Assembly (NCBI GenBank): GCA_949123685.1
Contig: CASBHZ010000006.1
Span: forward strand, 1-64,000
Source: an uncultured Bacteroidales bacterium
GTDB lineage: Bacteria > Bacteroidota > Bacteroidia > Bacteroidales > Muribaculaceae
Reading direction: 5' to 3'
Length of the DNA: 64,000 nucleotides
The notes under the pieces were generated by a model. That model saw only the letters and a list, made by a program, of their open reading frames with translations. It did no database searches and was not told where the DNA came from. Below are positions 17,041 through 25,924 of the stretch, in pieces. Both the position numbers and the translations under genes were made by a program. Within the stretch, counting starts at the first letter, position 1. Every line of letters begins with the position of its first letter.

Positions 17041-18077
17041 TGGCAGAAGAGGAGGGTTCATTCTATATAGATGATGAAGGAACGGAATATTATGAACATT
17101 TCCGTTTTGTGGCCGATAAGGGGCAACAATTGATCCGGGTTGATAAATTCTTGACTGACAGGATTGAAAAGACTTCGCGTAACCGTGTGCAGCAAGCTGC
17201 GGATGTCAATTGTGTCCTTGCCAACGGAAAGCCGGTGAAGTCGAGTTATAAGGTAAAGCCATCCGATGTAATCAGCATTGTGATGGATCGTCCGCGTTAT
17301 GATTTCGAGATTATAGCTGAAGACATTCCTCTCGATATCGTATATGAGGATCCTTATCTCCTTGTTGTGAATAAACCGCCGGGTCTTGTGGTTCATCCCG
17401 GACATGGGAACTATAAGGGCACTTTGGTTAATGCGCTTGCGTGGCATTTTAAAGACACTCCTGATTATGATGTCAACGATCCACGCTTAGGTCTTGTGCA
17501 TAGGATTGATAAGGATACGTCGGGGCTCTTGGTCGTTGCCAAGACTCCGGATGCCAAGACGGATCTCGGTTTGCAGTTTTTCAATAAGACTACGCGGAGG
17601 GAATATGTTGCCATGGTATGGGGGGATTTTGATGAAAAGAGAGGGACAATTGTCGGCAATATAGGCAGGAATCCTAAGAATAAACTTCAAATGGCAGTTC
17701 TTGCGGATCCGGACCAGGGTAAACATGCGGTGACTCATTATGAAGTCATTGAGAGTTTCGGATATGTCAGCATAGTGAAATGTGTGTTGGAAACCGGTCG
17801 TACTCATCAAATTCGGGTTCATATGTTAAGCAAGGGGCATCCGTTGTTTAATGACGCCAGATATGGAGGAGACAAGATACTTAAAGGCACAACGTTTGCT
17901 AAATACAGACAGTTTGTGGAAAATTGTTTTTCCGCCTGTCCGCGTCAGGCTCTGCATGCCCGCACATTGGGATTCCGGCATCCAGTGACAGGAGAGGAGA
18001 TGAATTTTGAATGCCCGGTTCCGGCAGATATGGAGACTTTGTTTCAGAGATGGCGGGCATATCGTGCCGGCAATTGA
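17040..18077 (+). CDS. rluD: 23S rRNA pseudouridine synthase, RluD family
   Basis: 345 aa from the ATG at 17040 that overlaps the stop of the preceding gene. N-terminal S4 RNA-binding domain (LIRVDKFLTDRIEKTSRNRVQQ), then the RluA/RluD catalytic core with HRIDKDTSGLLV (catalytic Asp near residue 157), VNKPPGLVVHPG and ETGRTHQIRVHM. It converts uridines in 23S rRNA (helix 69 in RluD) to pseudouridine. Family members RluC and RluA are alternatives, but the S4 domain and length favour RluD. Confidence 0.9.
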   Translation: MAEEEGSFYIDDEGTEYYEHFRFVADKGQQLIRVDKFLTDRIEKTSRNRVQQAADVNCVLANGKPVKSSYKVKPSDVISIVMDRPRYDFEIIAEDIPLDIVYEDPYLLVVNKPPGLVVHPGHGNYKGTLVNALAWHFKDTPDYDVNDPRLGLVHRIDKDTSGLLVVAKTPDAKTDLGLQFFNKTTRREYVAMVWGDFDEKRGTIVGNIGRNPKNKLQMAVLADPDQGKHAVTHYEVIESFGYVSIVKCVLETGRTHQIRVHMLSKGHPLFNDARYGGDKILKGTTFAKYRQFVENCFSACPRQALHARTLGFRHPVTGEEMNFECPVPADMETLFQRWRAYRAGN

Positions 18078-18205
18078 AGTGTCGGCAAAAAATATGATGA
18101 TAATTAGGATTATAGCAAAATAATTTGTTAACTTTGTAATTCCTCCGTTTGTTTTTTTAATTGACGGCGGGGCGTTTTGGTTAAATTGCATACTATACTT
18201 ACTAT

Positions 18206-19381
18206 ATGAGTGCTCAAGAATTTGATTTCAGCGATATCGCTCCTTATGACGACTTAGTGTTTCATGAGAAGATGGATCAATTGGTGAAGGAGCCGGGTTT
18301 TCTTCATGCGGTTAATTACACTATGCCAAAAGATGATGTGCCTGTCCTGATTAAAGAGCTGCTGAAAATCGATAATAAATATGATTTCCAGACTCAGATA
18401 ATGTTCCCATTCCTTGAGATGTTGGCAAAAACCACCACTTCAGGAATAACGCTTGGCGGTCTTAAATATCACAATCCGGGAATCAATTACACGTACATTA
18501 CCAATCATCGTGACATAGTTCTTGATGCATCATTCTTGAACCTCGCTTTCTTGCGCAACGGTATGCCTACGTCTGAAGTGGCAATTGGCAATAACCTTCT
18601 TATATTCGATTGGATAAACGATCTGGTGCGTCTTAATAAAAGTTTTATTGTGAAACGCAATACCGGTCTTAGGGAAGGTCTTGAGGCTGCTAAAAAATTG
18701 TCGGCTTACATTCACCATACAATTATCGAGAAGCGAGAGTCGATCTGGATCGCACAGCGGGAGGGGAGGGCAAAGGATAGCTCTGACCATACACAGGAGT
18801 CTTTGATAAAGATGTTGGCTCTCGGAGGTGAAGGTTCATTTATGGAGAGGCTGAAAGAGATTAACCTCATGCCGGTTTCGATTTCATATGAATATGACCC
18901 GAACGATTATTTGAAGGCTAAGGAATTCTTGCTCCGCAGAAGGGATCCGCATTTCAAGAAATCTCAAAGGGATGATTTGTTCAGCATGGAGACGGGGCTA
19001 TTGCAGTTTAAGGGCAAGGTTCATTTTCAGCTTACGCCGCGTATCAATACTAAACTTGATCAGCTTGGCGATTTCAAAGATAACAATACGGCTGCAAAAT
19101 ATGTGGGATGCCTTATAGATCAGGCGATTCACCGCAGTTATGAGATTTTTGTTATTAATTATGTCGCTTATGACATGCTGCATAATACATCCCGCTTTTC
19201 AAGGAACTATACCGAAGAACAGAAGCGTGAGACAATCGAATATTTTGAGCGTCAGCTTGCAAAGGTTGATATTGATGACCTTAAGGAAGATGAACGGGAG
19301 TATATGATGGAAATGATGCTTTCCATGTATGCCAATCCGCTTAAAAATAAACTGAAAACTATCCTTGGCGGTATCGAATAG
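18206..19381 (+). CDS. Glycerolipid acyltransferase-like protein (PlsC superfamily)
   Basis: 391 aa, no clear signal peptide. The stretch YITNHRDIVLDASFLNLAF (from about residue 97) is the acyltransferase catalytic block, with His101 and Asp107; spacing is H-x5-D instead of the standard H-x4-D, or HRD is read differently. KRNTGLREGL and IWIAQREGRAKD (EGxx-like block III) support 1-acylglycerol-phosphate acyltransferase folding. Likely transfers an acyl chain to a lipid at the inner face of the cytoplasmic membrane. Precise acceptor unknown. A -7 box TAACTTTG lies at 18129-18136. A hairpin terminator follows. Confidence 0.75.
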   Translation: MSAQEFDFSDIAPYDDLVFHEKMDQLVKEPGFLHAVNYTMPKDDVPVLIKELLKIDNKYDFQTQIMFPFLEMLAKTTTSGITLGGLKYHNPGINYTYITNHRDIVLDASFLNLAFLRNGMPTSEVAIGNNLLIFDWINDLVRLNKSFIVKRNTGLREGLEAAKKLSAYIHHTIIEKRESIWIAQREGRAKDSSDHTQESLIKMLALGGEGSFMERLKEINLMPVSISYEYDPNDYLKAKEFLLRRRDPHFKKSQRDDLFSMETGLLQFKGKVHFQLTPRINTKLDQLGDFKDNNTAAKYVGCLIDQAIHRSYEIFVINYVAYDMLHNTSRFSRNYTEEQKRETIEYFERQLAKVDIDDLKEDEREYMMEMMLSMYANPLKNKLKTILGGIE

Positions 19382-19396
19382 TACACACGGGAAGAT

Positions 19397-19435
19397 TTAG
19401 AAACTGCTTGGTAAATGGGTCCAAGCAGTTTCTAA
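19397..19435 (+). terminator. Hairpin terminator after acyltransferase gene
   Basis: TTAGAAACTGCTTGG (19397-19411) pairs perfectly with 19421-19435 across a 9-nt loop; followed by a weak GATTTTGT run. The stem carries the AGAAACTG motif that also ends the element at 25612-25797. Confidence 0.7.
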
Positions 19436-19460
19436 GATTTTGTAGAATGTGTTTAATATA

Positions 19461-19487
19461 TCGGTTAATTTTTATTACTTACTTATA
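19461..19487 (+). repeat. 27-nt leader shared with maf
   Basis: These 27 bases, ending ATTACTTACTTATA directly before the ATG at 19488, are identical to the complement of 12220-12246 just before maf. It looks like one end of the TAAGTAAGTAA-type element that has become the 5' untranslated leader of a second gene. Confidence 0.65.
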
Positions 19488-20723
19488 ATGCGGGAAATAC
19501 CTGTAATCTTTATAATATTCCTATATATATTGACATTGCTTATAGACTGGTATATCTTTCATGACATACGCAGTTATTGCACTTGTCGGAAACGCTTCTG
19601 GGAACGTATATATATAATCTCTTCTATTGCATTTTTAGGGTTACTAACGGTTATTGTATGTTGGCCGGCATGGACAGAATCGCAGTCCATCATTCCGTTA
19701 ATATGGATGTTATATGCGTATTTCTCCATTTATGTGCCTAAGTTTATATATGTGGCTTTTTCAGCTGCCGGGAGATTGTTTAAAAGCTATAGGAAAGGGG
19801 AAAGATTCAATTATGGTGTGTATATAGGCGCTCCGGCTGCATTGATTGTTTGCATCCTGATGTGGTGGGGAGTATTGTTTACGAGGAATGAGATAGATGT
19901 TGAAAAGGTTGATTTGGTATCAGATAGGGTTCCAGAATCTTTCAATGGATATAAAATCATGCAATTTAGCGATATACACTTGGGAACATGGGGTAACGAC
20001 ACTTCGTTTGTGAGTAGATTGGTGGATAGGATTAATTCGTTAAAACCGGATTTGATTGTTTTTACCGGAGATGTGGTGACTCGGGAAACTTCGGAAATGG
20101 AACCTTTTTTAAGTGTCTTAAGTAGATTGAAGGCACGCGACGGGGTGTATTCTGTTCTTGGTAATCATGATTATGGTGATTATTTGCATTGGAAGTATTC
20201 ATCGGAAAGGGATGCTAACAATGCATTGATGGCGATGTGGCAGAAGCAGATAGGCTGGAGGGTCATGAATAATGACCGTGATTTCATTACATGTAATGGA
20301 GATTCAATCGTGCTGATCGGGGTGGAGAATTGGGGCGAGCCTCCTTTCCGCCAATATGGAAAGCTCACCGATGCCTATCCGTTAAGTCGCGATTCCATAT
20401 ATAACCTTAAGGATCATCGTTTTAAGATTCTTCTTTCACATAATCCTGAACATTGGAATCGAGAGGTGTCTAAAATATCCAATATAGACCTCACACTCTC
20501 CGGGCATACACATGCAATGCAGATGATAGTCAATGTGTTTGGATACGAATGGAGTCCGTCTAAATGGCGCTATCCCCAATGGAAAGGCATGTATGAGCGT
20601 GAAAATGAGGATGGAGATACGACTCGCCTGTATGTGAATATAGGGTGTGGGGAAGTGGCTATTCCGGCTCGGTTAGGCGCTGCATATCCTGAAATCACAG
20701 AAATAACACTTAAAACGAAATGA
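19488..20723 (+). CDS. Membrane-bound metallophosphoesterase (YaeI-like)
   Basis: 411 aa from ATG 19488; an upstream in-frame GTG would put repeat sequence into the protein. N-terminal membrane segments (IFIIFLYILTLLIDWYIF and three more up to about residue 140), then a calcineurin-like domain with FSDIHLG, FTGDVVT, LGNHDYGDY and SGHTHAMQM, all metal ligands present. Related enzymes cleave UDP-diacylglucosamine or other phosphoesters; the substrate here is not known. Overlaps folK by 4 nt (ATGA), so the two are co-translated. Confidence 0.85.
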   Translation: MREIPVIFIIFLYILTLLIDWYIFHDIRSYCTCRKRFWERIYIISSIAFLGLLTVIVCWPAWTESQSIIPLIWMLYAYFSIYVPKFIYVAFSAAGRLFKSYRKGERFNYGVYIGAPAALIVCILMWWGVLFTRNEIDVEKVDLVSDRVPESFNGYKIMQFSDIHLGTWGNDTSFVSRLVDRINSLKPDLIVFTGDVVTRETSEMEPFLSVLSRLKARDGVYSVLGNHDYGDYLHWKYSSERDANNALMAMWQKQIGWRVMNNDRDFITCNGDSIVLIGVENWGEPPFRQYGKLTDAYPLSRDSIYNLKDHRFKILLSHNPEHWNREVSKISNIDLTLSGHTHAMQMIVNVFGYEWSPSKWRYPQWKGMYERENEDGDTTRLYVNIGCGEVAIPARLGAAYPEITEITLKTK

Positions 20724-21109
20724 CCGGCTCTTGCGTTATACTCAGCTTCGGATCTAATTTTGGAGATCGTAAAAAAAATGTTGCGGATGCATTGAAATGG
20801 TTTGGCACGATGGCGTCAGATTGCAGGTTTTCGTCTATATATGAGACTCCTGAGGTTCATGGAAAGGGAGCTGCCTACATGAATGCAGTGGCTTTGGGTA
20901 CGACTTCCCTTGATTTTGGCTCATTGAATAAGCTTGCAAAAACATTTGAGTTAAATAACGGCAGGAATGATTTTCATAGAAGCAGAGGGGAGGTGCCTAT
21001 TGATATTGATGTCGTTATGTGGGATAACGAGACACTTCGTCCGAAGGATTTTTCCTGTGATTTTTTTCAGATAGGCTATCGTGAAATCACAGACAGTATT
21101 TTTGTCTGA
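20720..21109 (+). CDS. folK: HPPK, folate biosynthesis pyrophosphokinase
   Basis: 129 aa. 6-hydroxymethyl-7,8-dihydropterin pyrophosphokinase, transferring pyrophosphate from ATP in folate synthesis. Seen: ILSFGSNFGDRKKNV, SSIYETPEVHGKGAAYMNAV and RSRGEVPIDIDVVMWD, the three HPPK blocks including the Mg2+-binding D-x-D. It is shorter than the E. coli enzyme (about 159 aa), lacking part of the C-terminal lobe. Start overlaps the phosphoesterase stop. Confidence 0.85.
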   Translation: MTGSCVILSFGSNFGDRKKNVADALKWFGTMASDCRFSSIYETPEVHGKGAAYMNAVALGTTSLDFGSLNKLAKTFELNNGRNDFHRSRGEVPIDIDVVMWDNETLRPKDFSCDFFQIGYREITDSIFV

Positions 21110-21132
21110 AGCTTTTCTATAGTTTTACTCTA

Positions 21133-22263
21133 TTAAAATTTGGCTGCTCTTCGATATAGGTATATGCCTATTGCAAGGTATATTACATTAGGGATCTGCA
21201 TTGCTATGAAGGGGGGTGTCAATCCGGAGACAGCAAATGAGCTCGTGACGGTGGAAAAAAGTATATAGCTGAAACTGAGTGCGAGCCCTATACCAATGTT
21301 GAGTCCCATTCCTCCTTTTGATTTTTTCGATGACAATGCCATTCCTATTAGCGTCAGGATAAAAGCTGCTGCTGTTGATGCATACCTTTTTTCTCGTTCT
21401 ATTTCAAATGCCTTGATGTTTGCAACGCCTCTCATCTTTTGTTTGTTGACATACTCTGTGAGTTGAGGGGTGGTCAAAGTTTCCCAATCGTTGGCTGATA
21501 TAAGGAAATCGCGTGGTTCTATCGGTATGATCGTGTCCTTTACACTGCCTGATGTTATCTTTTCTTTCATCCCGTCGAAGTCCCGGATCATATAGTCACG
21601 CATTATCCAATGATAATTGCGGGTAGTGTCGTATGTCACCGTCTGTGCTGTCATTCTTGATACCAATTCTTTGCCGTTGAATTTATCAAGAGAGAAGCGA
21701 TAGCCCCTTTTGGTATTATTCTCAAATCTGCCTATATACACCACTTCTCCCGGACGTGCCATGAGTTGAATGTCAACACCGGTTTGAACACTCTTGTTGC
21801 GTACATATTTATTTGTGTAAGCTATTCGTTTCACATTCCCCGGAGGTATGATATAATTGCTGAGCAAAAATGTCATAGCGGCAATGACAGCCGCTCCTAT
21901 CATGTAGGGTCTAAGGAGACGGTTGAAACTGACTCCGCTTGACAGAATTGCTATTATCTCTGAATTTCCGGCAAGTTTGGTAGTGAAAAATATCACGGAG
22001 ATGAATACGAACAGCGGAGACAGCATATTCGCAAAATAGGGCAGGAAAGAGGAGAAATAATCAAACAGGGTTTCCTTGAGTGGTGCTGTGAGGAATGCGT
22101 CAAGCTTTTCCGTTATGTCAAACATGGATATCACGGCAAGAATAAGTATTGTTGCCATGAAGTATGTCCCGAGGAATTTCTTGAGTATGAATATGTCAAG
22201 CACTTTCAGTCTGAAGACTGAAAGTATTTTTGCTCCTATTTTCCTCAGTTTGTTTCTAACCAT
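21133..22263 (-). CDS. LPS export permease LptF/LptG family
   Basis: 376 aa from ATG 22261-22263 (a TTG two codons upstream is less likely). Six membrane helices in a 3+3 layout around a periplasmic beta-jellyroll domain, as in YjgP/YjgQ: FLGTYFMATILILAVISMFD, LSSGVSFNRLLRPYMIGAAV, and C-terminal RYASTAAAFILTLIGMALSSKK. Partner of the LptB ATPase in moving LPS to the outer membrane. Bacteroidota often encode it next to tgt, as here (27-bp gap). F versus G cannot be separated by eye. Confidence 0.88.
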   Translation of the reverse strand: MVRNKLRKIGAKILSVFRLKVLDIFILKKFLGTYFMATILILAVISMFDITEKLDAFLTAPLKETLFDYFSSFLPYFANMLSPLFVFISVIFFTTKLAGNSEIIAILSSGVSFNRLLRPYMIGAAVIAAMTFLLSNYIIPPGNVKRIAYTNKYVRNKSVQTGVDIQLMARPGEVVYIGRFENNTKRGYRFSLDKFNGKELVSRMTAQTVTYDTTRNYHWIMRDYMIRDFDGMKEKITSGSVKDTIIPIEPRDFLISANDWETLTTPQLTEYVNKQKMRGVANIKAFEIEREKRYASTAAAFILTLIGMALSSKKSKGGMGLNIGIGLALSFSYILFSTVTSSFAVSGLTPPFIAMQIPNVIYLAIGIYLYRRAAKF

Positions 22264-22290
22264 GCTCAATAAACAGGTAGCGTTGATATG

Positions 22291-23421
22291 TTACAGACGC
22301 CTTGTCACTCTCTCTACCATACTTTTCTTCCATGACGCAAAGTCTCCTTCAATAATGTGCTTGCGAGCTTCTTTTACGAGATGGAGATAGAAAGCGAGGT
22401 TATGTATGGACGCTATTTGCATAGCCAATAATTCTTGGCTAACGAATAGATGGCGTACGTATGCCTTGGAATATTCATGGTCTACCCATGCGGTTCCTTC
22501 GGGATCAAGTTCCGAATAGTCGTCTGCCCATTTCCGGTTGCGCATGTTCATTATGCCGTTTGATGTGAAAAGCATTCCGTTGCGTCCGTTACGGGTCGGC
22601 ATTACGCAATCCATCATGTCGACTCCCCTGTCGATGGCTTCGAGTATGTTTGCAGGTGTTCCGACACCCATCAGGTACCTCGGCTTGTCTTGAGGCAGGA
22701 TGTCGTTGACCACTTCGATCATTTCATACATTTTTTCGGTTGGTTCACCAACGGCGAGACCACCGATAGCGTTTCCGTCCGCTCCAAGATCTGAAATGAA
22801 TCTGGCAGATTCCTTGCGGAGTTCGGGATATACACACCCTTGCACTATCGGGAAATATGCCTGCGAATAACCATATATGCCGTCAGTCTCCTGATAGCGT
22901 TTCCATCCTCTCTTTAGCCAACGGTGGGTAAGGTCAAGCGATTTGCGGGCATAGTTGAAGTCAGATGTTCCGGGAGGGCATTCATCAAGTGCCATCATGA
23001 TGTCGGATCCGATTGTGCGTTGGATGTCAACAACTCCTTCCGGAGTGAAAAGATGCTTGCTTCCGTCTATATGACTACGGAAATATGCACCTTCTTCTTT
23101 CAGTTTGCGGTTTGATGATAAAGAAAACACCTGGAAACCGCCTGAATCGGTTAAGATCGGGCGGTCCCAGGAATTGAATTTGTGTAAACCACCGGCTCCG
23201 CGTATCACATCAAGACCGGGTCGGAGGTAAAGGTGGTATGTATTGCCTAAAATTATTTTGGCGTCTATGTCTTCGCGAAGTTCGCGCATATGAACTCCCT
23301 TCACGCTACCCACCGTGCCTACCGGCATAAATATAGGGGTGGGTATCACTCCGTGGTCGGTGGTTATTTCACCGGCACGAGCTGCAGATTCAGGAGCTGT
23401 GGCGTCTATTTTAAATTTCAT
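22291..23421 (-). CDS. tgt: tRNA-guanine transglycosylase
   Basis: 376 aa. Exchanges guanine 34 of GUN-anticodon tRNAs for a queuine precursor. Seen: LTDSGGFQVFSL, ALDECPP, GGLAVGEP, YLMGVGTP and DCVMPTRNGRNG, covering the substrate pocket and both Asp residues. The usual zinc site C-x-C-x2-C is absent: the segment before YSKAYVRHL reads EGTAWVDHE, while the distal His in ASIHNLAFY is kept. So the protein probably lacks structural zinc or binds it differently. Downstream lptF/G gene follows after 27 bp. Confidence 0.9.
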   Translation of the reverse strand: MKFKIDATAPESAARAGEITTDHGVIPTPIFMPVGTVGSVKGVHMRELREDIDAKIILGNTYHLYLRPGLDVIRGAGGLHKFNSWDRPILTDSGGFQVFSLSSNRKLKEEGAYFRSHIDGSKHLFTPEGVVDIQRTIGSDIMMALDECPPGTSDFNYARKSLDLTHRWLKRGWKRYQETDGIYGYSQAYFPIVQGCVYPELRKESARFISDLGADGNAIGGLAVGEPTEKMYEMIEVVNDILPQDKPRYLMGVGTPANILEAIDRGVDMMDCVMPTRNGRNGMLFTSNGIMNMRNRKWADDYSELDPEGTAWVDHEYSKAYVRHLFVSQELLAMQIASIHNLAFYLHLVKEARKHIIEGDFASWKKSMVERVTRRL

Positions 23422-23457
23422 AATACAAAATTAGTTTAAACGCCACAAATAACCAAA

Positions 23458-24705
23458 TCAATCGTCGAGTTTGTGAATCACAAGACCGGAACGTAACTTG
23501 GGCTCAAACCAGGTGGTTTTAGGCGGCATGATGTTTCCGGTGTCGGCAATATTTATCAACTGATCCATTGTGACAGGGTATAATGCCAATGCCATTGCCA
23601 TCTCACCGCTGTCGACGCGGCTTTTTAATTCTCCCAAGCCTCGGATGCCTCCAACGAAATCAATACGTTTGTCGCTACGGAGATCCGTTATATTGAGTAT
23701 GTCGCGCAAGATCAAATCGCTGGATACCGTTACGTCAAGCACACCGATAGGATCTGAATCATTAAATGTTCCCGCCTTGGCTGTTAATGAATGCCATTCG
23801 CCGTCAAGATAAAGTGAGAAATTATGGAGAGCAGAAGGTGTGTAGATTTCGGTTCCTTTGTCTTCAACAATGAAATTCTCGGAGAGTTTGTCAAGAAACT
23901 CGGCTGGTGTCAAACCATTGAGATCCTTCACGACCCTGTTGTAGTCGATTATGTTGAGATGGGATGCCGGGAATGCAACTGCCATGAAATAATTGTATTC
24001 CTCTTCTCCGGTATGATTTGGATTGGCTGCAGCTTTTTCAGCACCTACGAGAGCCGCGGCAGCTGATCTGTGATGCCCGTCAGCTATATAGAGGTTAGGA
24101 ATTTTTTCAAATTCTTCAGTTATTGTCTTTATGGTTTTAGGACATTTGATGACCCAAAGGGTGTGTCCGAAACCGTCCGGAGCCACGAAGTCATATTCAG
24201 GAGTGCCGGCGGTGACTTCTCTTATTATATTCTCAAGGACTGTATTGTCCGGAAATGCGAAAAACACAGGCTCGATGTTTGCATTGTTACATCTCACATG
24301 TTTCATCCTGTCTTCTTCCTTGTCGCGACGGGTAAGTTCGTGTTTTTTAATCCTGCCTTCCATGTAGTCGGGAACCCAAGCACCTACGACAAAACCATAT
24401 TGTGTCCTGCCGTTCATTGTCTGGGCGTAGATATAGTAGTTTTCTTTCTCGTCTTGAACAAGCCAGCCGTTTTCTTGGAATTTTTTGAAATTCTCAACAG
24501 CTTTGTCATATACGGCGGGATCGTGCTCGTCGAAACCGGGTTCGAAATCAATTTCCGGTTTTATGATATGATACAAGCTCTTGTCGTTGCCTTCAGCCTC
24601 CCTACGGGCTTCTTCGCTATTGAGCACATCATAAGGGCGCGATGCCACTTCTTCTACTAATTGTTTCGGAGGACGAACCCCCTTGAATGGTTTGATTCTT
24701 GCCAT
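23458..24705 (-). CDS. DUF1015 family protein
   Basis: 415 aa, soluble. Conserved DUF1015 features: IKPFKGVRP at the start, ASRPYDVLNSEEAR, KKHELTRRDKEEDRMKH, IADGHHRSAAA (likely a phosphate- or metal-binding loop) and the C-terminal DFVGGIRG. The family is often found near serine/phosphoglycerate metabolism genes, and its chemistry is not established. Between tgt (36 bp downstream) and fur (24 bp upstream), likely one transcript. Confidence 0.85.
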   Translation of the reverse strand: MARIKPFKGVRPPKQLVEEVASRPYDVLNSEEARREAEGNDKSLYHIIKPEIDFEPGFDEHDPAVYDKAVENFKKFQENGWLVQDEKENYYIYAQTMNGRTQYGFVVGAWVPDYMEGRIKKHELTRRDKEEDRMKHVRCNNANIEPVFFAFPDNTVLENIIREVTAGTPEYDFVAPDGFGHTLWVIKCPKTIKTITEEFEKIPNLYIADGHHRSAAAALVGAEKAAANPNHTGEEEYNYFMAVAFPASHLNIIDYNRVVKDLNGLTPAEFLDKLSENFIVEDKGTEIYTPSALHNFSLYLDGEWHSLTAKAGTFNDSDPIGVLDVTVSSDLILRDILNITDLRSDKRIDFVGGIRGLGELKSRVDSGEMAMALALYPVTMDQLINIADTGNIMPPKTTWFEPKLRSGLVIHKLDD

Positions 24706-24729
24706 GGTATTTTAAGATTATAAAAAAGG

Positions 24730-25191
24730 TTATGTTTTATTTCGTTTCCTTAAGCATGATGAACATACACCATAGATGTTGATGGAAGAAGAAGTCGGAT
24801 GGAATCCTCTGAATTTTAATGTTGAAAGGTATTCTCCCACTTTTTCGTCACCCACCTCTTTAACGGCTCCGCATTTCGTGCATATCAGGTGAAGGTGCCT
24901 GTCTTCCGCCAGTTCGTAAACTGCCTGCGTCTCATTAAGGTAATGCTTCCTGAGAATGCCGCATTCGCAAAGCAGCTCTATTGTGTTGTATACCGTTGAC
25001 CGTGATACGTGGTACTCAGCTTCTATGTCTTTGTACAGTTCGTCTATGTCGAAATGCACTTTCTGCTCGAGTGTTTTGTCAAGAATTGCAAACCGCTCGG
25101 GAGTCTGCCTCATTTTCTTGGACTTGATGTAGGCAGAAAATGTTTCCTTCAAATGGTCGCGTAACGACTGGTCAACATATTTCTTTTTCAT
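24730..25191 (-). CDS. fur: Fur-family metalloregulator
   Basis: 153 aa. N-terminal winged helix (SRSTVYNTIELLCECGILR) and C-terminal metal/dimer domain with HLHLICTKCG and CSSCL, two CxxC pairs for structural zinc. Could be Fur, PerR or Zur; the H/E ligands do not decide this by eye. Promoter overlaps very closely (see 25200-25230), giving an almost leaderless mRNA. Neighbouring divergent gene is rubredoxin, consistent with an iron/oxidative stress role. Confidence 0.88.
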   Translation of the reverse strand: MKKKYVDQSLRDHLKETFSAYIKSKKMRQTPERFAILDKTLEQKVHFDIDELYKDIEAEYHVSRSTVYNTIELLCECGILRKHYLNETQAVYELAEDRHLHLICTKCGAVKEVGDEKVGEYLSTLKFRGFHPTSSSINIYGVCSSCLRKRNKT

Positions 25192-25199
25192 TCTATATG

Positions 25200-25230
25200 C
25201 AAATTTAATCAGCAGGTTTCAAAAAAACAA
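25200..25230 (-). promoter_or_regulatory. fur promoter
   Basis: Minus strand TTG (25228-25230), 20-bp spacer, TAAATTTG (25200-25207). Transcription would start only a few bases before the ATG at 25191. Confidence 0.6.
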
Positions 25231-25379
25231 GTGGCAATTAAAACTTTTTTGAACCTTTGTTACATAAAAGGTGTTATATTTTAAGAAAATATCCCAAGAG
25301 GGAGTGATGGTATGTAAGATCAAAGTCTTTTTATCATCGTTCTAATGTGATTAGTTAAATATTGAAAATATAAAAGGAT

Positions 25380-25538
25380 ATGAAAAAGTACAGATGTGAA
25401 GTATGTGACTGGATTTATGATCCGGCAGTTGGTGATCCTGATGGCGGCATTGCGCCCGGCACTGCATTCGAAGATATTCCCGAAGATTGGGTATGCCCTA
25501 TATGTGGAGTAGGCAAAGATGAATTTGTAGAAGCATAA
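25380..25538 (+). CDS. Rubredoxin
   Basis: 52 aa: [20 protein letters not shown]...[30 protein letters not shown]. Two CxxC-type knuckles, CEVCDW and CPICG, coordinate one iron in a Fe(Cys)4 site; the protein carries single electrons, usually to rubrerythrin or superoxide reductase in anaerobes. All conserved aromatic residues (Y, W) are in place and length is standard. Divergent from fur. Ends before a perfect palindromic terminator. Confidence 0.95.
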   Translation: MKKYRCEVCDWIYDPAVGDPDGGIAPGTAFEDIPEDWVCPICGVGKDEFVEA

Positions 25539-25555
25539 TTGCACCTCTTTAATAG

Positions 25556-25605
25556 TGTAAAATCATTCAAGGCGACAAAATTTTGTCGCCTTGAATGATT
25601 TTACA
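25556..25605 (+). terminator. Perfect palindromic terminator after rubredoxin
   Basis: 25-bp arms (25556-25580 and 25581-25605) with no unpaired loop base; core AAGGCGACAAAA / TTTTGTCGCCTT, base AATCATT. Would work in both directions. Confidence 0.75.
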
Positions 25606-25611
25606 GTTTAT

Positions 25612-25797
25612 AGAAACTGTTTAAATTTAATTGTGAGGTTCATTGAGAGGATTTTATGAGTTGTTTTTACGAGTTGAAGGGGGAGCATAGCGGGCTATGT
25701 GACCGATGAAACTCGGTGAAAACAACCATAAAAGACCTCAAGGAAGCCACAAGGGGCAATCTAAAAATTTTCCCGAATTAAATTTTTACAGTTTCTT
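25612..25797. mobile_element. MITE-like element with AGAAACTGT ends
   Basis: 186 bp without coding capacity. Left end 25612-25632 (AGAAACTGTTTAAATTTAAT...) is complementary to right end 25777-25797 (AATTAAATTTTTACAGTTTC...) with two mismatches. The trinucleotide TAT flanks both ends and may be a target duplication. Inside is a second imperfect palindrome: TTTTATGAGTTGTTTT pairs with AAAACAACCATAAAA, enclosing ACGAGTT/AACTCGG and AGCATAGC/GCTATGT. This layered structure suggests a mobile non-autonomous element or a folded RNA. Confidence 0.55.
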
Positions 25798-25924
25798 ATG
25801 CTTATAAACATTTTTAATAATTGAACAATTTTTAATAACTTTGCATAAACTTGGTTAAGCAAGTTCAATATATAAACGGAAATGAGACGCATCGGGGTCT
25901 TATTAATACCATAGGAACACAGCA

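Noticed and set aside
24070..24660. 196-aa frame opposite the DUF1015 gene
   Set aside because: Antisense shadow; the DUF1015 protein carries its family motifs throughout.
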